Shown here: positions 31,100-42,665 of the stretch, piece by piece
How positions within the stretch are numbered: position 1 is the stretch's first letter
Layout: every line of letters starts with the position of its first letter
Assembly: GCA_037043015.1 (NCBI GenBank)
Contig: CM073321.1
Span: 40,444,420 to 40,508,419 of the forward strand
Direction of reading: 5' to 3'
From: Bryum argenteum
Taxonomy: Eukaryota > Streptophyta > Bryopsida > Bryales > Bryaceae
DNA: 64,000 nucleotides
Made by a program: the position numbers and the translations under genes
Notes under the pieces: model-generated
The model's input: the letters and a program-made list of their open reading frames with translations, nothing else
Told to the model about the DNA's origin: nothing
Databases searched by the model: none

Positions 31100-33815
31100 T
31101 GTCAGGGTCGGTGAGTAGGAGAGGGGTGGTGGGGAGCGAGTGAGGCGGAGGGGGCGGGTGACTCGGGTGGGGCGGGTGATTCGGGGGGGGGGCGGATGAG
31201 GGGAGGAGGAGGCGGGTGAGGGGAGGAGGGGGCGGGTAACTCGAGTGAGGGGGAGGAGGGGGCGGGTAACTCAAATGAGGGGGGGGGGGAGGTGGGTGAG
31301 GAGGGGGCGGGTAACTCAAATGAGGGGGAGGGGGAGGCGGGTGAGGAGGGGGTGGGTGATGGAGAGGGGGCGAGATGAGGGGGGGGGTGGATAAGGGGAG
31401 GGAGCGGATGAGGAGGAGGGGGGGCGGATGACTCGGGCGGGGGGGGTGGTAATGGAGAGGAGGGGCGGATGATGGAAAGGAGGGGGCGGATGATGGAGAG
31501 GAGGGGCGGGTGAGGAGGAGGGGGAAGCTAGTGAGGAGGACCTGGAGGAGGGGGTGGGTGTTGAGAGGGGGCGGGTGAGGGGGAGGAGGCGGGTGAGGAG
31601 GAGGAAAGGTGGGTGATGGAGAGAGGGGGGGGGGCGGATGAGCGGGAGGGGGGGCGTATGACTCAGGCGAGGGGGTGCGGGTGATGGAAAGGAGGGGCAG
31701 GTGAGGAGGAGGGGGAAGCTAGTGAAGAGGAGGGGGGGTGAATGTTAGAGAGGGGGCGGATGAGGGGAGAGGCGGGTGAGAGAGAGGGGAGGGGGTGAGG
31801 AGGAGGGGAGGCGGGTGAGGAAGAGATGGAGGCGGCTAAGGAGAAGGGGAGGCGGATGAGGAGGCGGATGGGGAGGAGGGGGAGGCGGATGAGGAGGCGG
31901 ATAAGGAGGAAGGGGCGGCGGGTGATGGAGAGGGGCGGTCGGGTGAGTGGGAGGGGGAGGCGGGTGGGGGAGGGGGAGGCGGGTGAGTGGGGGGAGGCGG
32001 GTGAGCGGGAGGGGGAGGAGGGGTGAGCAAGAGCGGGGGGTGGGTGACTCGGGCGGGGAAGCGGGTGAGTGGGAGGAAGGCGGGTGAGCGGGAGCGGGAG
32101 GGGGAGGCGGGTGAGCGGGAGCATGGGGAGGGTGGGTGGCTCAGCGAGGGGGGCGGGTGCCTCTCTTACTTTTTTTTTTGTTTTTTTTTCTTATGAGTAG
32201 GGCGGGTGCAAAATGGGGGGGGGGAGGAGGGGCGAGTAATGGGGAGAGGAGAGCGGGTGGGTGGGGCGAGGGGTCAGTGAGGGAGAAAGGGGGTGAGGAG
32301 AGGGGGTGGGTGATGGAGAGGGGGGCGGATGAGAGGAGCGGGGGGCGGGTGAGGAGGAGGAGGTGGGTAATGGAGAGGGGGACGGATGAAGGGGAGGGCG
32401 AGATGACTCGGGGGGGGGCGGGTGAGGGGGGGGGGTAAGTGATGGGGAGGGGAGAGCGGGTGACCCAGGGCGAGGAGGCGGGTGAGGAGAGGGGTGGAGT
32501 GAGAGAGTGAGGGGGGGTGAGAGAGAGGGGGTGGGTGACTTGGGGGGCGGTTGAGGAGAGGGTGGGGGTGACTCTCTTACCATTTTTTATTTTTTAAAAT
32601 TTTTTAAATTTTTTTATATGAATAAGGGGGGTGCAATATGGGGTAGGGCGGGTCAGGGGGGAAGGGGGGTAAGTGAGGGGGGAGGAAGGAAAGGGGGTAA
32701 GTGAGTGGGGAGGGGGGCGAGTGGGGAGAAAGGAGGTGGGTTACTTGGACGGGGGGGCGGGTGACTCGGGCGGGGGTGGGTGAGGGAGATGGGGTGGGTG
32801 ACTCGAGAGGGGAGGCGGGTGAGCGGGAGGGGGTGACTTTCTTACTTTTTTTTTTTCGCTTTGTTTTCTAATGAGTAGGGCGGGTGCAAAATGGGGTAGG
32901 ACGGGTGCAAAATGGGGTAGGGCGGTGCAAAATGGGGTAGGGCGGGTGAGGGGTGAGGGGGGGGCGAGTGACAGCGGAAGGGGAACGAGTGACTGGCGCG
33001 AGGGGGCGGGTGAGGAAGAAGGAGGGGGCGGGAGAGGGGGGTGAGAGAGAGGAGGGGTGGGTGACTTGGGTGGGGGGGCGGATGAGGGGGGGCGGGTGAC
33101 TCTCTTACCTCACTTACCCCTCCCTCCCCCCTCACTTATCTCCCTTCCCCCCTCACTCGCCCTATTCCATTTTGCATTCGCTCCACTCATAGGAAAACAA
33201 ATAAAGAAAAAATAAAAAATAAAAAATTGGTACCCGCCCCCCGCTCGAGTCACCTGCCCCCTTCCCCCCTCACCCGCCCTACCCCATTATGCACCCGCCC
33301 TACTCATAAGAAAGAAAAGAAAAGAAAAGAAAATTTTAGTCAAAGAGTCACCCGCCCCCCCTCTCTTCCTCACCCGCCCCCCCCCTCCGTCTGAGTCACC
33401 TGCCCCCCCCTCCGTCTGAGTCACCTGCCCCCCCCTCTCCCTCACCCGCCCCTCCGCCCAAGTAACCTGTTCCCCTCCTCTTCTTCACCTGCCCCCTTGT
33501 TCGAGTCACATGCCTCCCTCTCCCTTACCCGCCCCTCCGCCCGAGTCACCCGCCCCCCCCCCCCTCTCCTTCATCCGCCCTTAATAAATAAATAAATGAA
33601 ATAAAGAAATAAAAATAAAATAAAAAAATGGTAAGAGAGTTATCCGCCCCCGCCACCCGAGTCACCCACCCCCCTTCCCCCTCATTTGCCCCCCTTCCCC
33701 TTCATCCGCCCCCCTTCCCCCTCATCCGCCCCCCTTCCCCTTCATCCGCCCCCCTTCCCACTCACCCGCCCCCCCTCCCCCTTCACCCGCCCAACCCCAT
33801 TTTGCACCCGCCCAG
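31100..33815. repeat. G-rich minisatellite that switches strand at about 33105
   Basis: From 31100 to 33105 the plus strand is a degenerate GGGCGGGTGAGGAGG array. From 33106 to 33815 it becomes CCGCCCCCCTTCCCCCTCA, the reverse complement of the same unit. A linker of the form ACTCTCTTAC, then poly-T, then ATGAGTAGGGCGGGTGCAAA recurs at 32160, 32570 and 32840, and in inverted form at 33170, 33290 and 33590. All long frames here are artefacts of composition. The array can form G-quadruplex or triplex structures. Confidence 0.85.
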
Positions 33816-34235
33816 GGTTGTCTTATTAGACACACTTTTCGGAATGTCTGTTTGATTTGTCGTATTGGACATGTCTGTTAGACGTCCGATCGACAAAAAT
33901 GTCGACCGTACCAAAAATTGCATAGTAAAAAACTTGTTGAGATTGACATTGAGGTAAAAAGTTATTTTCCTACGTGGCGTATGGTCAATAATGACGTGGA
34001 AAATAAAAATACACGTCACAGTGAGCGACCGCGGGTGGACGACCTCGCTAGGCGACCGACGGTAGCATAGGGGCAAACGTTGGTTGCCTGCGGCGATCGC
34101 CGATTGCCCTGGACTGCCGCGCGTAGGCGACCTGCGGTCCAGTAGGGGGACCGGCGGTCGCCCTGGCAACCGCTTCTAGGCGACCTGATGGGCAAAAACA
34201 AAGTGTTCGCGAGCCTATTTGTACCCCTCTAGTTG
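33816..34235. other. Non-coding interval next to the minisatellite
   Basis: No gene was recognised. 34021-34200 contains diverged GGCGACCG units related to the tandem repeat that follows. Confidence 0.4.
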
Positions 34236-34370
34236 GGGCGACCGCCGATAGAGGCGATGGGCAAACATTGCTCAGTAGGGCGACCACCGATACAGCCGAT
34301 GGGCGAACGTCGCTCAGTCGGGCGACCGCCGACCTAGCTGATGGGCGAACGTAGCTCAGAGGGCGACCGG
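34236..34370 (+). repeat. 42-bp tandem repeat
   Basis: GGGCGACCGCCGATAGAGGC begins the unit; starts at 34236, 34278, 34320 and 34361 are 41-42 bp apart. Variants of the unit share GATGGGC(A/G)AAC and GCTCAG. Confidence 0.8.
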
Positions 34371-34911
34371 CGGTCTACCTCTTTGAACGAAGGACATGAA
34401 CTTTGAAGAGCCATAAGTTTTTCATCTGGACTCTGTTTTTGACGAAATCACTTGGGTTGGGTCCCAAATTAAGTCTAGTTTATGTGGTAAAAATTGCAGA
34501 CTCATACAATTAAGTATAAAAAAATGGCATGCATTTTAGTGAAGTGAGTATTTGTTTTTTGGGTTTTTAAACATTTGGCATGTTTTACCATTGCAAGCCT
34601 ATTATGTGACATCAAAAATGTTTTTGCATGATTTGTTTTACACAAGTGTGATTTTTAGATGCATCCCACAATCTTTGTAGTTGGAAGTATTTTGATCCAG
34701 ATAATTTTAGTATTGGCTTTGCAATGATATTTCTACGATGAAAAAAGTGAAAATGTGGATGAATTTTGAAGAGATAGATCTCCTTCAACCACCGTTAGAT
34801 TTTGAATTTATTTTTTAGAATGGATTCCAATTACAATGTTGTATTGATGATAGATACCTCGATTCATTCGAAGATATATTGAAGATAAGGTATAATTTGA
34901 GTGCAAGGGGT

Positions 34912-35202
34912 CTAGTTTAGGACTATATTAATTACTTTGTAAAATATTTGGCAGATATTGGCAGTACCTATAATGATCAACGTCATGAACTGATCATAAT
35001 AATCGTGCACCTTCTCCTTGTGTCCGTGCTTGAAGGATTTCAGCTCTCTGTATACAGCCTCATCCGTGTTCTGGTCTCGGTACCTTCTTCTAAAAGCTGC
35101 CTTCAGCTCCTCCCAAGAACAATAGAGATGGTTCTCCAAGAAGTTCTCATACCTCTGAGCCATGCCGAGCGTTGTCAAAACTGGTGATACTTCAGGACCC
35201 AC
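34912..35202 (-). pseudogene. Fragment of a retrotransposon gag
   Basis: The minus strand gives QRYENFLENHLYCSWEELKA followed by AFRRRYRDQNTDEAVYREL and a segment ending KVHDYYDQFMTL. This is the pattern of the Retrotrans_gag core, in which W..L...F...Y precedes L..F.QG. It is isolated: no LTR or pol of the same element was found. A short plus-strand stretch at 35240-35400 (LTELVDAALKCEENC) may be the C-terminal part of a similar gag in the opposite orientation. Confidence 0.55.
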
Positions 35203-35403
35203 TGTTGATCGAATACCAAATATTGGAGTACATCAAGATCACGACAATTGTAGCACCCGTACGCAATCTGACGGAACTGGTTGATGCTGCTCTAAAGTGT
35301 GAAGAGAACTGTACTGATTCAAGTGGCAAGTCCACTAAGTTTCAAGTGAGGAGGGTGGAATCAACCAGTAAACCAGTCAATGTGGCTAGAAAAGAACCAA
35401 TAC

Positions 35404-36205
35404 TGTTAGCCTGGGTAACGAGGATGGAGTGCTTTACGAGCTCATCCGCTGGAGGTAGCAGGTTTGGGATGGCAGTGGATAACGAGGGAGGCCGAGCTAT
35501 GCTCGGTCTAACAGGGACAGCAGGGAGTAGCCAAAAAGGCCGAGCGTTGACTTCGGCAACATTGGTTGTGCTGCGGAAGGAGGGGCATTTCAGTCGTCTT
35601 CTTCTTTCTTATTTTTACTTTACCCACGAATAGAATCGGTGGGTAGTACTGATCTTGAAGGGAAAAGAGGGGGGGGTACCGAGGTTTAACCGTGGCAACA
35701 GCTGAGGTCACCGAAGCCCGTAACCTGGTCCGGCTGTCTACCGGACCTTCCTTGGTAACCTCGGTGATACTGTAGCGATGAAGGTACCATGGGTGTAGAA
35801 CGTCTAAGACAGCAGTTAGGGTTACTGCCGAAGTCTACCAAGCAAGCCTCGGTGTTCGGAGTAAGCAGGTGAGAGATGAGGAGACACAAGGATGGGAGAG
35901 AAAGATTGTGGCTCATGGCCTTTGTATTCAATTGATAACAGCGGCGTACATTCAAGCGTTCTGCCAAGATAAACTGAACATATCCTGCTACGGTGACTAC
36001 AACGAGTGTCTCTCTCCTATTTTCTACAACCTTTTATACTACGGCTGCCGCGGATATCCCTGAAACCAAACGGTGCCCTTATCGACTGCCGAGGCATCTG
36101 CAGTTAACTGCTGGTGCCTCCACCGAAAAAGTGCTGCTATCTCCGTTGCCGCTGCTGCTCCCGCTTTGGCCGCCGAGGTTACCCGATAACGTCAGTCGGG
36201 TAACA
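35404..36205 (-). repeat. 3' LTR of element A, 802 bp
   Basis: TGTTAGCCTGG...GTCGGGTAACA on the plus strand. By eye it matches 44024-44825 over its full length except for five transitions. Three of the five are at CpG sites. Confidence 0.92.
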
Positions 36206-36221
36206 TTTTGCCCTCCCTGTG
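36206..36221 (-). other. Polypurine tract of element A
   Basis: The minus strand reads CACAGGGAGGGCAAAA directly before the 3' LTR. Equivalent tracts are at 48390 (B) and 29894 (C). It primes plus-strand DNA synthesis and also lies in the conserved last codons of the extra ORF (REGKMLP). Confidence 0.8.
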
Positions 36222-38421
36222 AGAGCGCAATCCGTCCCGGATTGCTTAGTGCCTGGCACTTTGCTCCGCTGGTCGCCGGTCGGGACGAGTCTGTTCCCGT
36301 GGCCATTGTTGTTGTCGGCGTGGTGGAGGCTGATCGTCGTACAGCGATCGGATAGCTGCGGCAATGCCCCTGTGCAGCAAGCGTCGATTTCGAATTGTGT
36401 TGGCGTGTTCATGGATATCGTGGACTGTTTTGCCCAGCATTTTGTTACAACCCGGACACTGAACGTCGATAGCCGTGTGATCTGCAAAACGTTGGGCCAA
36501 ATCCGGGTGGTTGTTGAAGTATTTCTGAACTTCATCGTGCGCATCCTGGTACTCCTCATCGGCATCGCTGTCATTCTCAGGTTCCACATGCCAAGTGTTA
36601 TCATCTGATAACTGTATCAATGCCTGTCGGTGAGCTGCAAATGAAATTTTAGGGGTTACCGGGGTTGATGGCTGTGCCGTGGATGTCGTTGTGGATGTCG
36701 GTGCTGGTGATTGCTCCTTCTCCTCTGGTACCCTCGGCGATGCCTGTGGTGTCTGCTCGGTGTCGGTAAGGTGTTCCGGGATGTGCACGCGATCCTGGAA
36801 CTGCTCTCCTCGGTATGTCCATACCTTGACCTTTGACGCGCCCCGCTCGGTACTGTGGTGTCATCTGGGCCACTATCTCGGGAAATGCGGTGCCGCGGTA
36901 ACTGCTTTGTGGGGACCGATGATGGCGCTCGGTGACCACGGTATCCGGTAGATTGGTGTCTTTGTGGATCGGACTCGCCATTCTCCCTCGTAATCCGCGT
37001 TTAGCTGTAATTTTGTGAGTGTCTCCTCGATGCAGTGCCACCATGTTGACCGTGATGTCATCCGTCTGCGGAGGCTCTCATTTGGATTGCCCTAAACAAT
37101 ATCTCCTCCAATCTTCTGCTGCGGCATCGTGGACCCAAGCACGCTTGTTGGCTTCAAAGTTTTCCTCCTCGATAACCAAAGCCTTGCGCCGTTCCTCTAG
37201 ACTCGTGCCTCGGATTTGAAGGATTTGTATCAATCAAATTCCCGCATCACGCCCATGATTCCTCGTTTTGTGCTAACGGGGATGTCGATGCTCCTTTGCA
37301 CTATCTCTTTCTTTGGTGACTCCTTCAAGCTTGGATGTCACCGCCTGGATGTCAATCGCTTTGCCGCGGTGACTGAGAGCAGCATCCATGCAAAGACGGT
37401 TAGCCTCTTCTATTTTTTGACTTGCGTGACCTAATTCCTCCTCCTTTTTCCGCAATTGTGTGTGTAGGTCCTGTGTGGCTTTGGAGTGCCGATCCTTCTC
37501 CTCCTGTAGCTGCCGCTGTTGTCCCTCGGTAGCTTGTAAGTGTCGTAGCACTTTATCCACACAAGCTGCCATGGCTGATGCATGTGCATCGAGTTGATCT
37601 GCGAGTGTGCCGGCGTTTGTGGAAGGGCCCTCGTCATCTGTACGCTGTCTCTTGTTTAGGTTCGGTGCCGCGGTGTCCCTGATGGATTTCATAGGTGATG
37701 GTAATTTCCGCCGTTGAATTTCTACGAAAGTCGACATGGGCGGCAATTTGCCATTCACCTTGTGATACTGAAGATACCGCATGATGTAGGTGGACAGAAA
37801 TGGTTCAATGGGGCTGGAGTACTCCGGAAACCTCTGATGATTTTGCAATTCCAGTCGCAGGTGATCCTCGAAAAGCATTCCCCAGTTCACCTTAGCACCT
37901 GCATCTGCGAGAAAAAGCAGTTCCAACTGTGCGGGCAAAATGTAATTGCAATTGCACCGACAAAGAGATCGATCGATGATACCACGGATGCGTGAAAACC
38001 AGGGCTCCTTGAGCATCGCTCCAACTGCGTAGGTGTCATATCCTTTCTCCCTTGGCTCCAACCCCGGTATCCTGCGTGCTATGTCGGGCTTCAAATCCAC
38101 GATCCCTCATCCCTTTGTGTGATGCCGGTGCCGTCCCACCCATCTTGGTGATCTGAGATATGCCGCGGAAATGATTTCGACGCCATCCACGGTGCCGGTC
38201 GGGTAAGGACCTCCGCAGCTCTGCGGCTTCATGTTGTCCACAAATTGCCTGCAGTGGTTAACATTGAGCTTCCAGGTCTTCATATCCTCCCAAAAGCGGT
38301 GAAGTCCGGTGTTTTGTGTCCACACACCGTCGATCCTGCTGCGCCAATCGAGGAGGTGCCTCGGCATGAAGAAGGGCGCCTCAGGCTTCCCCTTCTGCGG
38401 AGTCACATTGCGAGAAGCCAT
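36206..38421 (-). pseudogene. Element A extra ORF (about 740 codons), frameshifted
   Basis: Not homologous to any family I recognise. It starts at ATG 38421 in a strong context (ACCATGGC). The N-terminal block LLDWRSRIDGVW, then FWEDMKTWKLNVNHCRQFV, aligns with element B. After a double frame change near 38100-38150 come PWFSRIRGIIDRSL.R.NCNYI, QLELLFLADAGAKVNW, SPIEPFLSTYIMR, a long Gln/Lys/Glu coiled coil, NFEANKRAWVH, HIPEHLTDTEQTP, QLSDDNTW, VQCPGCNKMLGKTVHDIHEH, and finally the polypurine tract. There are no membrane segments, so it is not an obvious env. The position between pol and the 3' LTR and the shared block order in three elements show that it belongs to the family. Function is unknown; a structural or nucleic-acid-binding role is a guess. 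Confidence 0.75.
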
Positions 38422-39026
38422 GGTTACCGAGGAAAAGCTTGGTGTGGCGAAGCTGTGTAGCTCAATCTGCATAGTGGAAGACAGTAGAGAGCAGAGGCGG
38501 CGCTGTAGAGAAGAAGGAACAGTGAGGCACTGCGGCGCCGTGTTTATTCTCAAATGAGGACAATGGGTCTGCAACGGCCATTTGCCATCCTCGGTTTCCG
38601 CGGTAGTGGGAGTAATTGGCGGCTGAGTGGGATTGATGACTGCCAGTGGCCATCGGCCAAAAGCCAATTCGGCGGCTGTGTAAGGCCTTTGATGGCTCCT
38701 GTTGGCTAGTCTAGGCCCTCCGAGGGGGTCGCGTCCTTGGACAGTAATTTCCTCGGTATCCCTGTTATGATTACAGCCAAAATGTCTTTGGTTGTCAACA
38801 AAGACCACACGACGTGATTTAAGTAAATAAAGGCGACTTGCCCCTTGGATATTTTTTTTTTCTGCGGCATCCTTGGAATCCACGGGTCCGAGGAGTTTGT
38901 GATGTCCGCTGCAATTTTTGCCCCTTGGCTTCCGTGGACAAACATATTTTGCGCTTGGCCCAAACTAACGATTGGTCGTTGGTCTTGGGAGATGGAATGA
39001 TATTGTTTTAACTTTCTTTGTGTTTA

Positions 39027-40195
39027 CTATGGTTGTCCGGTTGTCGTAGTTATCATTGTTGACCAAAAGAATCGTATTATTTGGCAAAACCAGGTTGCAT
39101 CGCCAGAAGGTCCGTGCCAAATTGTCCCTAATTTGGATTTTCTAATCTTTGGATCTCTTGGACACCATAATACCATATCCCCTTTTTGGAATATTCGAGG
39201 GGGCTTAGTGCTTTGGAAATACTTGGCACTAAGTTGTTGTCTCCGTAGAATGTTGACTCTTGCGTCTCCACGGAATCCTTCGAGTCTGTGTAGGTCCTGC
39301 ATGCGAGCTGCTAAGACTCGATGGGGCTGATAGTCCCGAGGTTGTATGGACTGAAAGGTAGGCACGATGTATTCTGTTGGTAGCAACGGTTGCGCTCCGT
39401 AGACTAACTCGAATGGACTGTACTGGGTGGCTGATTTGGTGGCCACCCTATAGGCCCATAGCACTGCAGGAAGACAGTCATCCCAGTCACCTTGGTTAGC
39501 CAATACGAATTTGCGCAACATGGTTAAGATGGTCTTGTTGGTGGACTCTGCTTGTCCATTTCCTTGGGGGTAATAAATTGTACTCGTCCTGTGTTTGATG
39601 ATATGATTGTCCATGAGATCTTCGATGACAGCGTTGACAAAGTGGGTACCTTGATCTGAAACTATTTCCAAGGGACACCCAAAGCGGGTAATAATGTTTT
39701 CGTAAAGGAAAGTGGCGGTTACCATTGCAGTATTGTTGCGTAATGGTTTGGCTTCTACCCATTTGGTAGTATAATCCGTGGCTACCAAAATATACTTGTA
39801 TCCTTGCTTTGTAGCTGGTTTAATTGGACCGACAAAATCAAGTCCCCATCGTTGAAAGGGTCCCAACGGTGGTATCGATTGGAGTGGCACTTTCCTTGAT
39901 CTTTGAAAATTGGTGGTATTTGTTTGGCATACGTGGCAATTTTTAATGTATGCGAGGACATCCTTATGTAGCGTGGGCCACCAATATTTGGCAGCCAATA
40001 TTTTCTGAACTGTTGTATTTGGTCGTTGATGTCCGCCAGCGGGGCTTGCGTGGAGACTCTCGAGGATTTGTTGTTGTTCCCCCACGGCACGCGCGAGCCT
40101 AATTTCCAAGTCCGCACCTTTTCGTATAGTCTTCCGTCAACCACGGTGTATGGTAGCGTGGTTCGCACAAAGCCGATCTTTTGGGTGCGGTTAGC
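39027..40195 (-). pseudogene. Element A integrase
   Basis: The main frame (39027-40109) holds the zinc-binding HHCC region ([14 protein letters not shown], then CHVC) and the catalytic core: Asp in WGLDFVGP, Asp in VSDQGTHF and Glu in PQGNGQAES. The last two are 35 residues apart (DD35E). The C-terminal part has [15 protein letters not shown] and IWHGP, a GPY-type module. The first residues and the link to RNase H lie in another frame (near 40110-40170), so one frameshift separates them. The core itself looks intact; it would insert the cDNA into the host genome. Confidence 0.85.
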
Positions 40196-41282
40196 TTATT
40201 GGGTATAATCCCTTGTCTCAAGTAAGCCATGATGTCCTGTCGTAGTCGGTGGAGTTTCCGCGGTATCCATGGTGGCTCGTGACCGGGCGACTTGTATGTA
40301 CGGCTCATTAAAAGAGTCATCTATGCCTTCTTCCGTGGCATTGGTATCCCGGGAAAGGTAGTCTGCGACGATGTGTCGTCTTCCTGGTACAAAAACCACC
40401 TCGAAATCATATTCCATGAGGATCATGATCCACCGAGCGACTCTGCCGGTGATTAACGGTTGGTTCACTAAGTAAGATAGACTATGATGATCCACCATGA
40501 ATCTGAATTTGTTTCCCAACAGGTAATGTTGGAATTTCTTGACCGCGTAGACCATTGCCAGCGCTTCTCTCTCCGTAGTTGAATAATTTCTTTCGGCTTG
40601 ATTCAGCAACCTGCTAGCGTATGCCACCGGTTGGTCGTGTTTACCGTTGACATTTTGTGCCAACATTACTCCCACGGCGATCTTGGAGGCATCTGTGTGG
40701 ACGTGGAAAGGCTTGGCCCAGTTCGGTGCCAATAGTATCAGTGCCTGTGAATATGCTTGTTTTATTTTATCTAACGCTGTCTGTGCTGCCGGGGTCCAAT
40801 CTCGGGGGTAGGAATACCCGGCATGATTTAAGGCAGCTATCGGTGCCGTCAGGTGTGCTAGCTTTTCGATGTACATTCTGTTGAACTGAGAGATTCCAAG
40901 CAATCTTTGGACGCCCTTTTGATCTTTCGGTGGAGTCATGTCTAGGATATCTTGGATTTTGGAGGGATCAGGAAGTTTGCCATATTTGCAAACAATATAA
41001 CCTAAGATGACTCCTGCGAAGAACAGAAACATGCATTTGTCGGCAATTTTAGGCTTACCCCATTTTCTCGCATGCCTGAAAAATTTGTCTTAATTGGTTA
41101 ACATGGTCTTGCATTCGCCCATACACCGTGCCATCGTCTAGGTAGATGCGGAAGAATTTCTTCAAGTAGGGGCGAAAGATCAATTCCATGACACGTTGAA
41201 ATGTCATGGGTGCGTTTTTCGCTCCAAACGACATCCTTTCGAATTGGTATGGACCCCACTCCGTGGAAAACGCGGTCTTGCT
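40196..41282 (-). pseudogene. Element A RT palm/thumb and RNase H
   Basis: RIYLDDG, the catalytic RT motif, is at about 41133-41155, just after the stop that ends the upstream frame. Two compensating frame changes lie near 41045-41065. The main frame (40196-41032) carries the connection domain (GVILGYIVCKYGKLPDP, LLGISQFNRMYIEKLAH) and RNase H with FHVHTDASKIAVG, STTEREALAMVYA and MVDHHSLSY as acidic active-site blocks. It resembles standard Gypsy RNase H. I saw no second, archaeal-type RNase H as found in Ogre/Tat elements. Confidence 0.85.
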
Positions 41283-42665
41283 TTAGTCTTGCTCTGCCAT
41301 GGCGACTTGATAATAGCCAGAAAAACAATCCAGGAATGAGTACATTTCATGTCCTGCTACTTCGTCAATGATTTCTTCCATGTATGGTAAAGGATAGTGA
41401 TCCTTCTTAGTTGCCGCATTAAGTTTACGAAAATCCACACAGATTCGTAATGCGCCATTCTTTTTGGGAATGATGACCATCGGTGACAGCCAGGGTGCCG
41501 AGTCTACCGGGGATATAAACTTGGCAGAGAGCAGCTTGTCGAGCTCTGCTTTGACTCTGACAGCATAGTTTGGATTCATGCGGTACCGGCGTTGTTGTAC
41601 CGGGTGAGCATTCGGTATCCGATCTATAGTGTGTTCGGCTATAGTCCTCGGTATCCCCTTTAAGTCTTCATGCGTCCAGGCAAAGATATCATGGTATTCT
41701 TTGAAGAGAGCTATTGTTGCTTGTTTGATTTCAGGCGGTGCGTCGGCGTTGATCTTGACATTCTTTGGTTCGTTTTCGGTGCCGAGGTTGACCAACTGTA
41801 CTTGCTCTGTGGAGCCATGTGTCCATCCAGTGACTACTTGTTTACTTAAAGCTTCGGCTGCCGGAGTTTTATCAATTATGACTGTTTCGGAAACCTCGGT
41901 GGTGAACCTGGGTGGGATATCGAGGGTATCCTCCTCTGAAACCACGCTGGCCAAGTGAATCTCCGCCAGCGGAATCAGATTGGGGTTGGCGTGGAACACC
42001 AGGGCTTCTTGCTCGTGCGTAAGACCTTTCCCCCAGGCCGTGCCGGCCTGATTCCTGATCTGTTTGACTTTTTCTCGAGTGATGGAGCTGTCCACGGGAA
42101 TGATCATTGTTTTCCCGTATCTTCGAATTCTGATCTGATTTCTGGCCCAGTCATGAATTGCATTCATGTCTCTTAACCAAGGTCGGCCCAAAATCATAGG
42201 GAAATTGCTGCTGTCTGGCATGTCGATCACGACGAAGGTTGCCGGTGTAGAGATACCGTGAGTTGTGATGGCCATGGTGGAAAGTATTCCCAATGGGGTC
42301 ACCGGGGCATCATTCGCCATTCTCAAAACGAACTGTGCTGTTGTAGGGTGTGGTAGTCCCAACTGTTGTCTTAGGTGATTGCTGATAACGTTGACTCCGA
42401 AGCCTCCATCAACTAATACATTGGCCAGTTGGTGTTGTCCTAATCGGACATGTATGACGGCGGCATCGGTGTCTATGGTTGTCGCATTAATCTCCACGGT
42501 TGTCGTGCCTTTTGTTGGGATAGTGTGCATATTTTGCAGGTATGTCTGCAATTCTGGGCTAATCTTCAACAGATCGGCTAATGTAATGCGCACATCGGTT
42601 TTTTCTAATACTTGTTGCAGTTCTGGGACCACCGTTGAGTTCGCAGTTTGTTCAATCTTTCCCAA
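41283..42665 (-). pseudogene. Element A protease and RT N-terminal half, ending in a premature stop
   Basis: The frame overlaps the end of gag by 61 nt in the -1 frame, as in many retroelements. Protease: NVLVDGGFGVNVIS, where related copies have DGGS, and MILGRPWLRDMNAIHDW. RT fingers: RMNPNYAVRVKAELDKLL, WLSPMVIIPKKNGALRICV, DFRKLNAATKKDHYPLP, SFLDCFSGYYQVAMAEQD. The frame then meets TAA where element B continues with KKKTAFSTEWGPYQFERM. Ser to Phe next to the catalytic DGG, and the stop, suggest an inactive product. Proteolysis and reverse transcription would have to be supplied by another copy. Confidence 0.88.

Noticed and set aside
31100..33135. Several Pro/Ser-rich or Arg/Gly-rich ORFs of 70-160 codons
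   Set aside because: They are translations of the G-rich minisatellite in both strands; composition alone creates the open frames.
36206..38421. Retroviral-type env for the extra ORF
   Set aside because: No signal peptide, transmembrane segment or Cys-rich surface domain is visible; the predicted protein is soluble with a coiled coil.
39027..39330. Chromodomain at the end of the integrase of element A
   Set aside because: After the GPY-like IWHGP the frame ends in a low-quality tail without the aromatic cage pattern.
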